Source: Flavobacterium aerium
GTDB lineage: Bacteria; Bacteroidota; Bacteroidia; Flavobacteriales; Flavobacteriaceae
Direction: 5' to 3'
DNA: 64,000 nucleotides
Assembly (NCBI RefSeq): GCF_030766725.1
Contig: NZ_JARQWR010000001.1
Location: forward strand, 372,001-436,000
Part shown: piece by piece, positions 53,390 through 61,711 of the stretch
How the letters are laid out: every line of letters begins with the position of its first letter
How positions within the stretch are numbered: the stretch's first letter is position 1
The notes under the pieces: generated by a model
The model's database searches: none
Told to the model about the DNA's origin: nothing
Seen by the model: only the letters and a program-made list of their open reading frames with translations
Position numbers and translations under genes: made by a program

Positions 53390-53794
53390 ATGTCCATAGA
53401 TAAAAGAAGAAAAGACTTTGATAAACCTGCTGTTGATGAGGAGTTAATCATGAACATCATGAGTGGTAATAAGTCTTCTACTGTACCCGAAGCTAATCAG
53501 CAAAAAGAAATACTAAAGGAACCAAAACCAAAAGAAAAAGTCCGCACTGCTTCTTCAAAGAAGGTGGATTATGAGGAGATATTTATGGTCAATAGGTTTC
53601 CTTCAGGTCGTAATGGAAAGGTTGTTTACATACGTCCCGAATATCACGAAAGGTTAATCCGCATTGTGCAATTAACGAGGGAAGAAAAGACAACACTGTA
53701 CTCCTATATTGACAACATCCTTGAACATCACTTTAAGGAGTTTGGGGATGATATTACTGATTATTTCAACGAACGTTTTAAACCCATTTTATAA
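53390..53794 (+). CDS. traB: DUF3408 protein, TraB (134 aa)
   Basis: A basic, disordered N-terminus (~1-65, rich in Lys/Glu/Pro) is followed by a ribbon-helix-helix-like DUF3408 domain (VYIRPEYHERLIRIVQLTREEKTTLYSYIDNILEHHF). It probably binds DNA, as partner of the ParA-like protein. Eleven bases after traA, three bases before the next gene. Confidence 0.88.
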   Translation: MSIDKRRKDFDKPAVDEELIMNIMSGNKSSTVPEANQQKEILKEPKPKEKVRTASSKKVDYEEIFMVNRFPSGRNGKVVYIRPEYHERLIRIVQLTREEKTTLYSYIDNILEHHFKEFGDDITDYFNERFKPIL

Positions 53795-53797
53795 GCT

Positions 53798-54433
53798 ATG
53801 GAAAATGTAATTGTGATATGTCTGCTGATAGTCATTGTCCTGCTTTTGCAGGACAAGATTGTCATTAAGAAAAGGTCGGAGCAACAGCAGCCGAAACAGG
53901 AAAAAGTTAACCCAAACCTGCCGGATATTATGGGTCAGCCCAAGCCTGTAAGAAGCCTTTCAATTCCAAACAATGCCACTGAGAGCCAAATTGAGGAAAC
54001 AGAGATAAATCCCTATAATTTAGACATTGAATACGACAAAAATGAAAACGTAAGTATTCAAATTCCGCAGGAAGAGCTGGACGAAGTTTTCAGTAATATG
54101 CCTGATTTTGAACAGGAAGAAGAAGAATGGAACAGGTACGGAATATCCGCAGGTGATGACAGTCTTGCCCAGGGGGTTACCTATGATGAACTAAGCTCCG
54201 TAGGGGAGTTACTCCAGAAAGAAAAATTGGAGCAGGCCCAAAAAGAAACGGCAATTGCAATAGTTCAAAAAATACAGGGTACTGAATTATTCAGCCTGCT
54301 GGAAAATTCTATAGAGGGTGCTTCAAGAAAAATAGCCATGCTGTTGGACAGCAGTCTCTCTGAACCTGATTCCGGTTCTTCCACTTTGCGGAAAAATGAT
54401 TTGGGTGATTTTGATATTGGGGAGTTTGTTTGA
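53798..54433 (+). CDS. traC: TraC-position protein, DUF4122-like (211 aa)
   Basis: A single N-terminal membrane helix (VIVICLLIVIVLLLQ) precedes a mostly acidic, poorly ordered soluble part with FSNMPDFEQEEEEWNRYG and a C-terminal helical segment. Position between DUF3408 and the next gene corresponds to TraC in CTnDOT-type elements. Family name from memory. Probably a membrane-anchored accessory of the transfer region. Confidence 0.7.
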   Translation: MENVIVICLLIVIVLLLQDKIVIKKRSEQQQPKQEKVNPNLPDIMGQPKPVRSLSIPNNATESQIEETEINPYNLDIEYDKNENVSIQIPQEELDEVFSNMPDFEQEEEEWNRYGISAGDDSLAQGVTYDELSSVGELLQKEKLEQAQKETAIAIVQKIQGTELFSLLENSIEGASRKIAMLLDSSLSEPDSGSSTLRKNDLGDFDIGEFV

Positions 54434-54479
54434 AAGGGCAATACTCCCCTTTATTGTTTAATAAAAAACACAGAATATC

Positions 54480-55301
54480 ATGGAAAGAGAGCTGCCAGTC
54501 ATAAATATTGAAGGTACCGACTTTATTGTAGATGTATCCAAATTTGAACTCAGGGAAAAGGCTGACCCGACAAATATCATTGCATTTGAAAATATGCGTG
54601 ATGTCGGAGATGGTTATACTTTTGACTACAGCCTGAAAAATAAAAATCTTCCATCTATGTTTGACCGTGAATGTATAACAGTTAAGATTTCTGAATTTGT
54701 GGCACTTGATCCGCAAGGAATGGCTGCCCGATATAATTATGCACCAGAAGAGGTAAAGGGTAAATCTGATTTTGAGCTAATGGTAGATCAAAAAACTTTT
54801 GATATGCGTGTAAACAAAGGAATATTGCCAACGGTAGATATTGCAGGACATACATTCTACGTTGATATCCGAATGGATATGCTCCGACCAAAAGATGATT
54901 TCCTTTCTAAAGGTATTGTGCTCTCGGATATCGAAAACTACTACGATGAAGACAAAAGAACCTATACCATACCTTATAATCCTAACACCCACGAATTCCA
55001 TGAGCCCGACTATCAGAATATCAAGGAGCTTCCCAAAGATTTAATAGCTGTGCAGTTTCCCTCTGAAAGATTGCTTGACAGAATTGGATGGAACAGGCAA
55101 CACGGATTTGAACTTACGCAAGGACTTGCAAAGCACGGTTTGAAATTAAAGTTTAGGGCGAAGCTTATTCCATGGAAAAAAACCTTTCTTCCTGATTTGA
55201 TTGAAAGCAACCTCAAAACCGAAAAGAACCACCAAAAAGCCAACGAAAAACAGCTGCTTGCACAACCGGATATAAGCAAACCTAAAGGACGAAAAATGTA
55301 A
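54480..55301 (+). CDS. Conjugative-element protein at the TraD position (273 aa)
   Basis: A soluble protein with conserved-looking stretches (FELREKADPTNIIAFENM, IAVQFPSERLLDRIGWNRQHG) and no known catalytic motif. The C-terminus is basic and ends PKGRKM, as does the DUF4099/DUF3945 protein. No family name assigned. A terminator lies 20 bases after its stop, so it closes the traA-led transcript. Confidence 0.7.
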   Translation: MERELPVINIEGTDFIVDVSKFELREKADPTNIIAFENMRDVGDGYTFDYSLKNKNLPSMFDRECITVKISEFVALDPQGMAARYNYAPEEVKGKSDFELMVDQKTFDMRVNKGILPTVDIAGHTFYVDIRMDMLRPKDDFLSKGIVLSDIENYYDEDKRTYTIPYNPNTHEFHEPDYQNIKELPKDLIAVQFPSERLLDRIGWNRQHGFELTQGLAKHGLKLKFRAKLIPWKKTFLPDLIESNLKTEKNHQKANEKQLLAQPDISKPKGRKM

Positions 55302-55320
55302 GTCGGAACTCCGAGAACAG

Positions 55321-55354
55321 AACGCCAGACTGTAAAAAAGTCTGGCGTTTTTTT
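55321..55354 (+). terminator. Terminator between the traA and traE transcripts
   Basis: AACGCCAGACT (55321-55331) pairs perfectly with AGTCTGGCGTT (55339-55349) around seven bases, then a T run. The transfer genes from traE onward therefore need their own promoter in 55355-55498; no exact TAnnTTTG was found there. Confidence 0.92.
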
Positions 55355-55498
55355 ATGCTTAAACATCTACAATAATGCCAAAGTTAGCCAAGTAATTCCA
55401 CTGACTGCCATATTGTTATGACGCCTTGATTTCCATAACATCTTTGTACTGAACGCCCGCAAAGTGTGGGAAATCAGAAACAATTAAAGTTTTTAATC

Positions 55499-55804
55499 AT
55501 GGAAAAACAAACAAAAAAAATCCTGTTGGCAGCAGTGGCAATGCTGACAGGTTTAGGTGCGCTGGCACAGGGAAATGGTACGGCGGGTATCAATGAAGCC
55601 ACGCAGATGGTAACCTCGTATTTCGATCCCGCCACGCAGCTTATTTATGCCATCGGAGCAGTGGTAGGCCTTATCGGAGGTGTTAAGGTATATAACAAAT
55701 TCAGCAGCGGCGATCCCGATACAAGCAAAACCGCAGCAAGTTGGTTCGGTGCCTGTATCTTCCTAATAGTAGCTGCAACCATCCTGCGCTCATTCTTCCT
55801 TTAA
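55499..55804 (+). CDS. traE: TraE, DUF4134 pilin-like protein (101 aa)
   Basis: A signal-like N-terminus (KKILLAAVAMLTGLGALAQ) is followed by two membrane helices (LIYAIGAVVGLIGGVKVY and WFGACIFLIVAATILRSFF) with a small loop, the pattern of VirB2-like pilins. ATG 55499 is used; the longer frame from 55466 adds a non-signal leader. First gene of the channel operon. Confidence 0.9.
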   Translation: MEKQTKKILLAAVAMLTGLGALAQGNGTAGINEATQMVTSYFDPATQLIYAIGAVVGLIGGVKVYNKFSSGDPDTSKTAASWFGACIFLIVAATILRSFFL

Positions 55805-55816
55805 TCCCACAGTCTT

Positions 55817-56149
55817 ATGAGTAATTATAACATCAACAAGGGCATTGGGAGAACCGTAGAGTTTAAGGGGCTGAAAGCACAATACCTTTTCATTTTTGCC
55901 GGCGGACTGCTCGGAACTCTTATGCTGGTCATGATACTATACATGGCGGGAGTTAACTCCTTCATCTGCCTGTTTCTTGGAGCCGGCGGTGCTTCTCTTA
56001 TTGTATGGCAGACTTTCTCCCTGAATAAAAAATACGGTGAGCACGGACTCATGAAAGTGGGTGCAAAGAAAAGGCATCCCCGCTACATCATCTGCCGGAA
56101 GCCTGTACACTGCTATCTGAGGTTTACCCCTAAATCCAATGCCGTATGA
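55817..56149 (+). CDS. traF: TraF, DUF4133 (VirB3-like) (110 aa)
   Basis: Two membrane helices (YLFIFAGGLLGTLMLVMILYM and FICLFLGAGGASLIVWQTF) with a basic C-terminal tail (GAKKRHPRYIICRKP). Comparable to VirB3, which joins the VirB4 ATPase to the channel. It overlaps traG by four bases (ATGA). Confidence 0.9.
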   Translation: MSNYNINKGIGRTVEFKGLKAQYLFIFAGGLLGTLMLVMILYMAGVNSFICLFLGAGGASLIVWQTFSLNKKYGEHGLMKVGAKKRHPRYIICRKPVHCYLRFTPKSNAV

Positions 56150-58650
56150 GAAATTCAGCAAAGACCACAACATTGGAAAGCAGGTTTCCATTACTGGCGG
56201 TAGAGAATAACTGCATCCTGTCAAAGGACGCGGACATTACCGCCTGCTTTGAAGTGCGTTTACCGGAACTTTTTACAGTTGCATCTGCGGAATATGAAGC
56301 TATTCATTCTGCCTGGCACAAGGCTATCAAGACTTTGCCTGATTTTACGGTAATCCACAAACAAGATTGGTATATCAAGGAAAACTATGCCCCTGATTTG
56401 GCAAAGGATGACCAGAGCTTTCTGGCTAAATCCTACCAGCGTCATTTTAATGAGCGTCCATTCCTGAACCATTACTGCTACCTGTTCCTGACCAAGACGA
56501 GCAAGGAGCGTATGCGCATGCAGAGCAATTTCTCTTCGCTATGCAAAGGTTCGCTTATACCAAAGGAAATCAGGGACAAGGAAGCGATTCATCGTTTTAT
56601 GGAAGCCGTCGCACAGTTTGAGCGTATCATTAACGACAGCGGACTTATCAAGCTGAACCGCCTGAGTGAAGAAGACATTGTGGGTACAGATGAAAAGCAG
56701 GGACTGCTGGAGCAATACCTGACGCTTTCGAGGGAAGCCGCGACACCGATGCAGGATATCGTACTGGGCGCTGAAGAGGTCCGTATCGGAAACAAAAGGC
56801 TGTGCCTGCATACTTTGTCCGATACTGATGACCTGCCCGGAACCGTCTCGGCAGATACCCGTTATGAAAAACTTTCTACAGACCGAAGCGACTGCAGGCT
56901 GTCATTTGCTGCACCCGTTGGACTGCTTCTGAGCTGCAATCATATTTACAACCAATACCTGTTTTTGGATAACAGCGAAGAGAGCCTTCAGAAGTTTGAA
57001 AAATCAGCGAGAAATATGCACTCTTTGGCTCGTTACAGCCGTGCCAACCAGATCAACAAAGAGTGGATAGAAAAATACCTGAACGAAGCACATTCATTCG
57101 GTCTTTCTTCCATCAGGGCACACTTCAACATTATGGCATGGTCGGATGATCCGGCGGAACTCAAACAGCTAAAAAATGATAGCGGGAGTGCACTGGCGCT
57201 AATGGAATGCAAGCCGCGGCACAATACCACCGATGTGGCCACGCTGTATTGGGCTGGAATGCCTGGAAATGCAGGTGATTTTCCAAGCGAGGAAAGCTTT
57301 TATACCTTCATTGAACCTGCCTTGTGCTTCTTCACGGAAGAAACGAATTACCACAATTCGCCTTCACCGTTCGGTATCAAAATGGCAGACAGGCTCACAG
57401 GAAAGCCCATCCATCTGGATATTTCTGATTTGCCGATGAAGCGCGGGATTATCACCAACCGGAACAAATTTATTTTGGGTCCGTCGGGAAGCGGTAAATC
57501 TTTTTTCACTAACCATATGGTAAGGCAATATTACGAGCAGGGCGCACACGTGTTGCTGGTCGATACAGGTAATTCCTATCAGGGATTATGTGAGCTAATA
57601 AAAGGCAAAACCAAAGGAGAAGACGGGGTGTATTTTACCTATACAGAGGACAATCCAATTGCCTTTAACCCTTTCTACACAGATGATGGCGTATTTGACA
57701 TTGAAAAAAGGGAAAGTGTCAAAACGCTCATTCTTACCCTTTGGAAACGGGATGACGAGCCGCCAACCCGTTCTGAAGAAGTAGCATTGTCCAATGCGGT
57801 GAGCGGTTACATAGAACGTATCAAGTGCGATGATGTATATCCGTCTTTCAATGGTTTTTATGAATATGTTCAGGGTGATTACCGCCAGGTACTTCAGGAA
57901 AAACAGGTTAGGGAAAAAGATTTTGATATTGCCAATTTCCTCAATGTCCTGGAACCTTATTACAAAGGCGGAGAGTATGATTACCTGCTCAATTCCGATA
58001 AGCAGTTAGACCTGCTTTCCAAGCGATTCATCGTTTTTGAGATTGATGCCATTAAAGACCACAAAATTCTTTTTCCCATCGTGACCATCATAATTATGGA
58101 GGTCTTTATAAATAAGATGAGAAGGCTCAAAGGTATCCGCAAGCTCATCCTCATTGAAGAGGCCTGGAAAGCCATTGCCAAGGAAGGAATGGCGGAATAC
58201 ATCAAGTATTTGTTTAAGACTGTGAGAAAGTTCTTTGGAGAGGCAATAGTAGTAACGCAGGAAGTGGATGATATCATCCAGTCTCCTATTGTAAAAGAAA
58301 GTATTATCAATAACTCCGACTGTAAAATCCTGTTGGACCAGCGCAAGTACATGAACAAGTTCGATGACATTCAGGCGATGCTCGGTCTAACCGATAAGGA
58401 AAAGGCACAGGTACTTTCTATCAATATGAATAATGATGCTTCGCGCCTTTACAAGGAAGTATGGATAGGCCTCGGTGGTACGGATTCAGCAGTATATGCT
58501 ACAGAAGTGAGCCTTGAGGAGTACCTCGCCTATACCACTGAAGAAACAGAAAAAATGGAAGTGATGCAGCTCGCATCAGAATTGGACGGCAATGTGGAAC
58601 TCGCCATTAAGCATATTGCTATGCAGAGGCGCGAGAAAGCAAATCAGTAA
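56146..58650 (+). CDS. traG: TraG, VirB4-type conjugation ATPase (834 aa)
   Basis: The channel's main energy source. Residues ~1-400 form the N-terminal VirB4 domain. Walker A is LGPSGSGKSFF (~443), Walker B is KLILIEEAWKAI (~665), and the C-terminal region ends KHIAMQRREKANQ. A TraG_P-loop-type protein in the same position in every CTnDOT-like operon. Cytoplasmic, membrane-associated via TraF. Confidence 0.95.
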   Translation: MRNSAKTTTLESRFPLLAVENNCILSKDADITACFEVRLPELFTVASAEYEAIHSAWHKAIKTLPDFTVIHKQDWYIKENYAPDLAKDDQSFLAKSYQRHFNERPFLNHYCYLFLTKTSKERMRMQSNFSSLCKGSLIPKEIRDKEAIHRFMEAVAQFERIINDSGLIKLNRLSEEDIVGTDEKQGLLEQYLTLSREAATPMQDIVLGAEEVRIGNKRLCLHTLSDTDDLPGTVSADTRYEKLSTDRSDCRLSFAAPVGLLLSCNHIYNQYLFLDNSEESLQKFEKSARNMHSLARYSRANQINKEWIEKYLNEAHSFGLSSIRAHFNIMAWSDDPAELKQLKNDSGSALALMECKPRHNTTDVATLYWAGMPGNAGDFPSEESFYTFIEPALCFFTEETNYHNSPSPFGIKMADRLTGKPIHLDISDLPMKRGIITNRNKFILGPSGSGKSFFTNHMVRQYYEQGAHVLLVDTGNSYQGLCELIKGKTKGEDGVYFTYTEDNPIAFNPFYTDDGVFDIEKRESVKTLILTLWKRDDEPPTRSEEVALSNAVSGYIERIKCDDVYPSFNGFYEYVQGDYRQVLQEKQVREKDFDIANFLNVLEPYYKGGEYDYLLNSDKQLDLLSKRFIVFEIDAIKDHKILFPIVTIIIMEVFINKMRRLKGIRKLILIEEAWKAIAKEGMAEYIKYLFKTVRKFFGEAIVVTQEVDDIIQSPIVKESIINNSDCKILLDQRKYMNKFDDIQAMLGLTDKEKAQVLSINMNNDASRLYKEVWIGLGGTDSAVYATEVSLEEYLAYTTEETEKMEVMQLASELDGNVELAIKHIAMQRREKANQ

Positions 58651-58679
58651 TAATAATTAACTATTTAAATTTAAGAAAA

Positions 58680-59312
58680 ATGAAAAAACAAATGTTCATG
58701 GTGTATGCAGCAATTATGCTTGCCGCAGCGCCCTCAGTAAAAGCCCAGTGGGTGGTTACAGATCCTACGAACCTGGCTTCGGGTATCCTCAACAGCGCTA
58801 ATGAAATCGTACAGACTTCATCTACGGTATCCAATGTTGTTAAAAATTTCAAGGAGGTGGAGAAAGTGTACAATCAGGGAAAAGAGTATTACGACAAACT
58901 CAAAGCCGTAAGCAACCTTGTGAAAGATGCCCGTAAAGTGCAGCAGACCGTGCTTTTGGTTGGGGACGTATCAGAGATGTATGTTACCAATTTCGGTAAA
59001 ATGATGAACGATCCCAATTTTACACCGCAGGAACTTGCGGCTATTGGAAACGGTTATTCAGCATTGCTCAATGAGAGTACCGAACTTCTGAAGGAACTCA
59101 AGCAGATAGTTACCGCATCGAATCTCTCTCTAAATGACAAAGAGCGCATGGACGTTATCGACCGCGTTTATAAAGAAGTCAAAGAGTATCACAGTCTTGT
59201 CCGCTACTATACCAGCAAGAATATTTCTGTCAGCTACCTGAGAGCAAAAAAGAAAAATGACGCTAAGCGTGTACTTGAACTCTATGGGACTTCCAACCAA
59301 AAATACTGGTAA
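58680..59312 (+). CDS. traI: TraI, DUF4141 (VirB5-like) (210 aa)
   Basis: A signal peptide (cut after VKAQ, ~23) precedes a helical periplasmic region (ILNSANEIVQTSSTVSNVVK, then YNQGKEYYDKLKAVSNL) typical of DUF4141. It resembles VirB5-like minor pilus components. Thirty bases after traG and three bases before traJ. No TraH-like gene is present between them. Confidence 0.88.
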   Translation: MKKQMFMVYAAIMLAAAPSVKAQWVVTDPTNLASGILNSANEIVQTSSTVSNVVKNFKEVEKVYNQGKEYYDKLKAVSNLVKDARKVQQTVLLVGDVSEMYVTNFGKMMNDPNFTPQELAAIGNGYSALLNESTELLKELKQIVTASNLSLNDKERMDVIDRVYKEVKEYHSLVRYYTSKNISVSYLRAKKKNDAKRVLELYGTSNQKYW

Positions 59313-59315
59313 AGG

Positions 59316-60311
59316 ATGGAATGGAATAATCTTCACGAAGTCCTGCGTTCGCTTTACGATGACATGATGCCGCTTGCAGGTGATATGGCAGCGGTAGCTA
59401 AAGGTCTGGCCGGACTGGGCGCGCTGTTCTATGTAGCATTAAAGGTCTGGCAGGCGTTAAGCCGTGCCGAACCTATCGATATGTTCCCGCTCCTGCGGCC
59501 TTTTGCCTTGGGATTATGTATCATGTTTTTTCCCACGATCGTCCTTGGAACCGTTAATGCGGTGCTAAGTCCTATAGTTACAGGAACGCATGCTATACTC
59601 GAAGACCAGGTGCTGGACCTGAACAAACTACAGCAGCAGAAAGACCAATTGGAATACGAAGCAATGGTACGAAATCCTGAAACTGCCTATATGGTTTCGG
59701 ATGAAGAGTTCGACAAGAAGCTGGATGAACTCGGCTGGTCGCCTTCAGACATTGGGACAATGGCAGGAATGTACATGGATCGTCAGGAGTATAAGATTGA
59801 GAAAGCCATGAAAGAATGGTTCCGTAATCTTTTGGAAGTACTGTTTCAGGCGGCGGCATTGGTGATCGATACCATCAGGACATTTTTTCTTATCGTCCTG
59901 TCTATACTTGGCCCGATTGCCTTCGCTATTTCCGTCTGGGACGGTTTTCAGTCTACGCTTAACCAGTGGTTCACACGATATATAAGTGTCTACCTCTGGC
60001 TTCCTGTAGCGGACCTCTTTAGCTCGATGCTTGCGAGGATTCAATCCCTGATACTGGAACGTGACATTGAAATGCTGTCTGATCCGACATTTATTCCCGA
60101 CACTTCAAATACCGTGTATATCATATTTATGATTATAGGAATTGTGGGTTACTTCACTATTCCAACAGTAACAGGCTGGATTATCCAGGCCGGCGGAGCT
60201 GGGAACTTTACACGCAATGTCAACCAGACAGCGATGAAAGCAGGAAATGTTACCGGAGCGGGAGCCGGTTCAGCAGCAGGAAATATTGGCGGCAGGCTGA
60301 TGAGCAAATAA
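59316..60311 (+). CDS. traJ: TraJ, VirB6-like inner-membrane protein (331 aa)
   Basis: Several membrane helices (LAGLGALFYVALKVWQAL; LRPFALGLCIMFFPTIVLGTV; TFFLIVLSILGPIAFAISVW; YIIFMIIGIVGYFTIPTVTG) enclose a long loop (~95-180). The C-terminus is Gly/Ala rich (GAGAGSAAGNIGG). Channel core component. Three bases after traI. Confidence 0.92.
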   Translation: MEWNNLHEVLRSLYDDMMPLAGDMAAVAKGLAGLGALFYVALKVWQALSRAEPIDMFPLLRPFALGLCIMFFPTIVLGTVNAVLSPIVTGTHAILEDQVLDLNKLQQQKDQLEYEAMVRNPETAYMVSDEEFDKKLDELGWSPSDIGTMAGMYMDRQEYKIEKAMKEWFRNLLEVLFQAAALVIDTIRTFFLIVLSILGPIAFAISVWDGFQSTLNQWFTRYISVYLWLPVADLFSSMLARIQSLILERDIEMLSDPTFIPDTSNTVYIIFMIIGIVGYFTIPTVTGWIIQAGGAGNFTRNVNQTAMKAGNVTGAGAGSAAGNIGGRLMSK

Positions 60312-60332
60312 AACAACTAATTATTTAAGAAA

Positions 60333-60956
60333 ATGGAATTTAAAACGCTAAGAAATATCGAAAATAGTTTCAGGCAGATAAGATTGTATGCTATTGTGTT
60401 TGCCATGCTCTGCACAGCCATTGCAGGATATGCCGTATGGAGATCTTACAGTTTCGCTGAACAGCAGAGACAAAAAATATATGTGCTGGACAATGGCAAA
60501 TCACTCATGCTGGCACTCGCTCAGGACGCGTCTATAAACCGTCCCGTGGAAGCACGGGAACACGTAAGGCGCTTCCATGAACTGTTCTTTACGCTAGCTC
60601 CGGATAAAAATGCTATTGAGAGCAACATGAAAAGGGCATTTAATCTTGCCGATAAAAGTGCCTTTGATTATTACAAAGACCTCTCGGAAAAAGGATATTA
60701 CAACCGTATCATATCGGGCAATGTACAGCAGCGTATCGAAATTGACAGCGTAGCCTGCAATTTTGAGAATTATCCGTATGCCGTGCGCACCTATGCCAAA
60801 CAGTTTATCATCCGTTCGAGCAATGTGACAAAACGTAACCTTGTGACCTCCTGTTTTCTGGTTAACTCCGTCCGCTCGGACAATAACCCGCAGGGCTTTA
60901 ATATCGAGAAATTTTCCGTGGTGGAAAATAAGGACATAGAAGTCATTGAACGTTAA
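60333..60956 (+). CDS. traK: TraK, VirB8-like protein (207 aa)
   Basis: A short cytoplasmic N-terminus, one helix (LYAIVFAMLCTAIAGYAVW) and a ~160-residue periplasmic domain (HELFFTLAPDKNAIESNMKRAFN, NRIISGNVQQRIEIDSV). Matches CTnDOT TraK, a nuclear-transport-factor-like scaffold of the channel. Confidence 0.92.
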   Translation: MEFKTLRNIENSFRQIRLYAIVFAMLCTAIAGYAVWRSYSFAEQQRQKIYVLDNGKSLMLALAQDASINRPVEAREHVRRFHELFFTLAPDKNAIESNMKRAFNLADKSAFDYYKDLSEKGYYNRIISGNVQQRIEIDSVACNFENYPYAVRTYAKQFIIRSSNVTKRNLVTSCFLVNSVRSDNNPQGFNIEKFSVVENKDIEVIER

Positions 60957-60968
60957 AAATTAAGGAAA

Positions 60969-61409
60969 ATGAAACTTTTACTTCATTTAGACGCATTGGT
61001 AAAAACCCTGACCGATAAGGGATATGACGGTTCTTTCCACACTGAGGGCTGTTGCCCAGGCAAACTAAAGGATAGCATTAGCGGGTTTTTACAGACTTGG
61101 GAAAATGGTAATGATGCTCCGAGATTAGCAAATTACTTGCATTTATCCACCTACCTCGAATGGAATGGCGAAGACAGGCCAAAGGTTGAGTGCAATATGC
61201 GGGTAAGATACGAGAACGGGAAATTCGATTTAGGGGATACAGAAATGTATATAAAAAGAACAGACCGCTACGGGCAATTAATGAAGGAATCTAAACAGAC
61301 AAACCTTACAGCAAGTTCGCTTCCGACGATAAAGGAGGCTATTGCCCAAGTGTCAGAAAAACCCAATGAAGAGATTGCTCCGCGAAAAAGAGGGTTTAGA
61401 ATGCGATAA
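60969..61409 (+). CDS. Accessory protein inserted between traK and traL (146 aa)
   Basis: A soluble protein with no export signal; I do not recognise it as a structural Tra component. A motif GSFHTEGCCPGKLKDSISGF with vicinal cysteines is near the N-terminus. The C-terminus is basic (RKRGFRMR). It is twelve bases after traK and eighteen before traL, so it is co-expressed with the channel. Role unknown. Confidence 0.75.
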   Translation: MKLLLHLDALVKTLTDKGYDGSFHTEGCCPGKLKDSISGFLQTWENGNDAPRLANYLHLSTYLEWNGEDRPKVECNMRVRYENGKFDLGDTEMYIKRTDRYGQLMKESKQTNLTASSLPTIKEAIAQVSEKPNEEIAPRKRGFRMR

Positions 61410-61426
61410 CCCATAATCTTTAAAGT

Positions 61427-61711
61427 ATGAAAACAATAAGAATAAATATAGACAAGTGGTTTGACAAGCAGGATAAAATCTGGCGGGCCTTATCGTTAGA
61501 CAGACAGCGAAGATATACGCTATGCCTTTTTTTAGTGTACCTGCTGCTTACCGTCGTGGTTATTTTAAAAGTGTGCTACGACATGGCAAAATCTGATAAC
61601 AGGATGGTCATCGAGCATATTGACAACCCTGTCCGTAAAAAAGAAAGTCCTGCCTCCCAACTGGACACATTATCAACAAAATTAAAAGAAAAGATTTATG
61701 AAAGAAAATGA
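61427..61711 (+). CDS. traL: TraL, DUF3989 (94 aa)
   Basis: A small protein with one helix (YTLCLFLVYLLLTVVVILKVCY) between a basic N-terminus (DKWFDKQDKIWRALSLDRQRR) and a short tail. DUF3989-type in position. Overlaps traM by 14 bases. Confidence 0.88.
   Translation: MKTIRINIDKWFDKQDKIWRALSLDRQRRYTLCLFLVYLLLTVVVILKVCYDMAKSDNRMVIEHIDNPVRKKESPASQLDTLSTKLKEKIYERK

Noticed and set aside
55466-55498. Longer start of traE
   Set aside because: It adds eleven residues in front of an otherwise clean signal-like N-terminus beginning at 55499.
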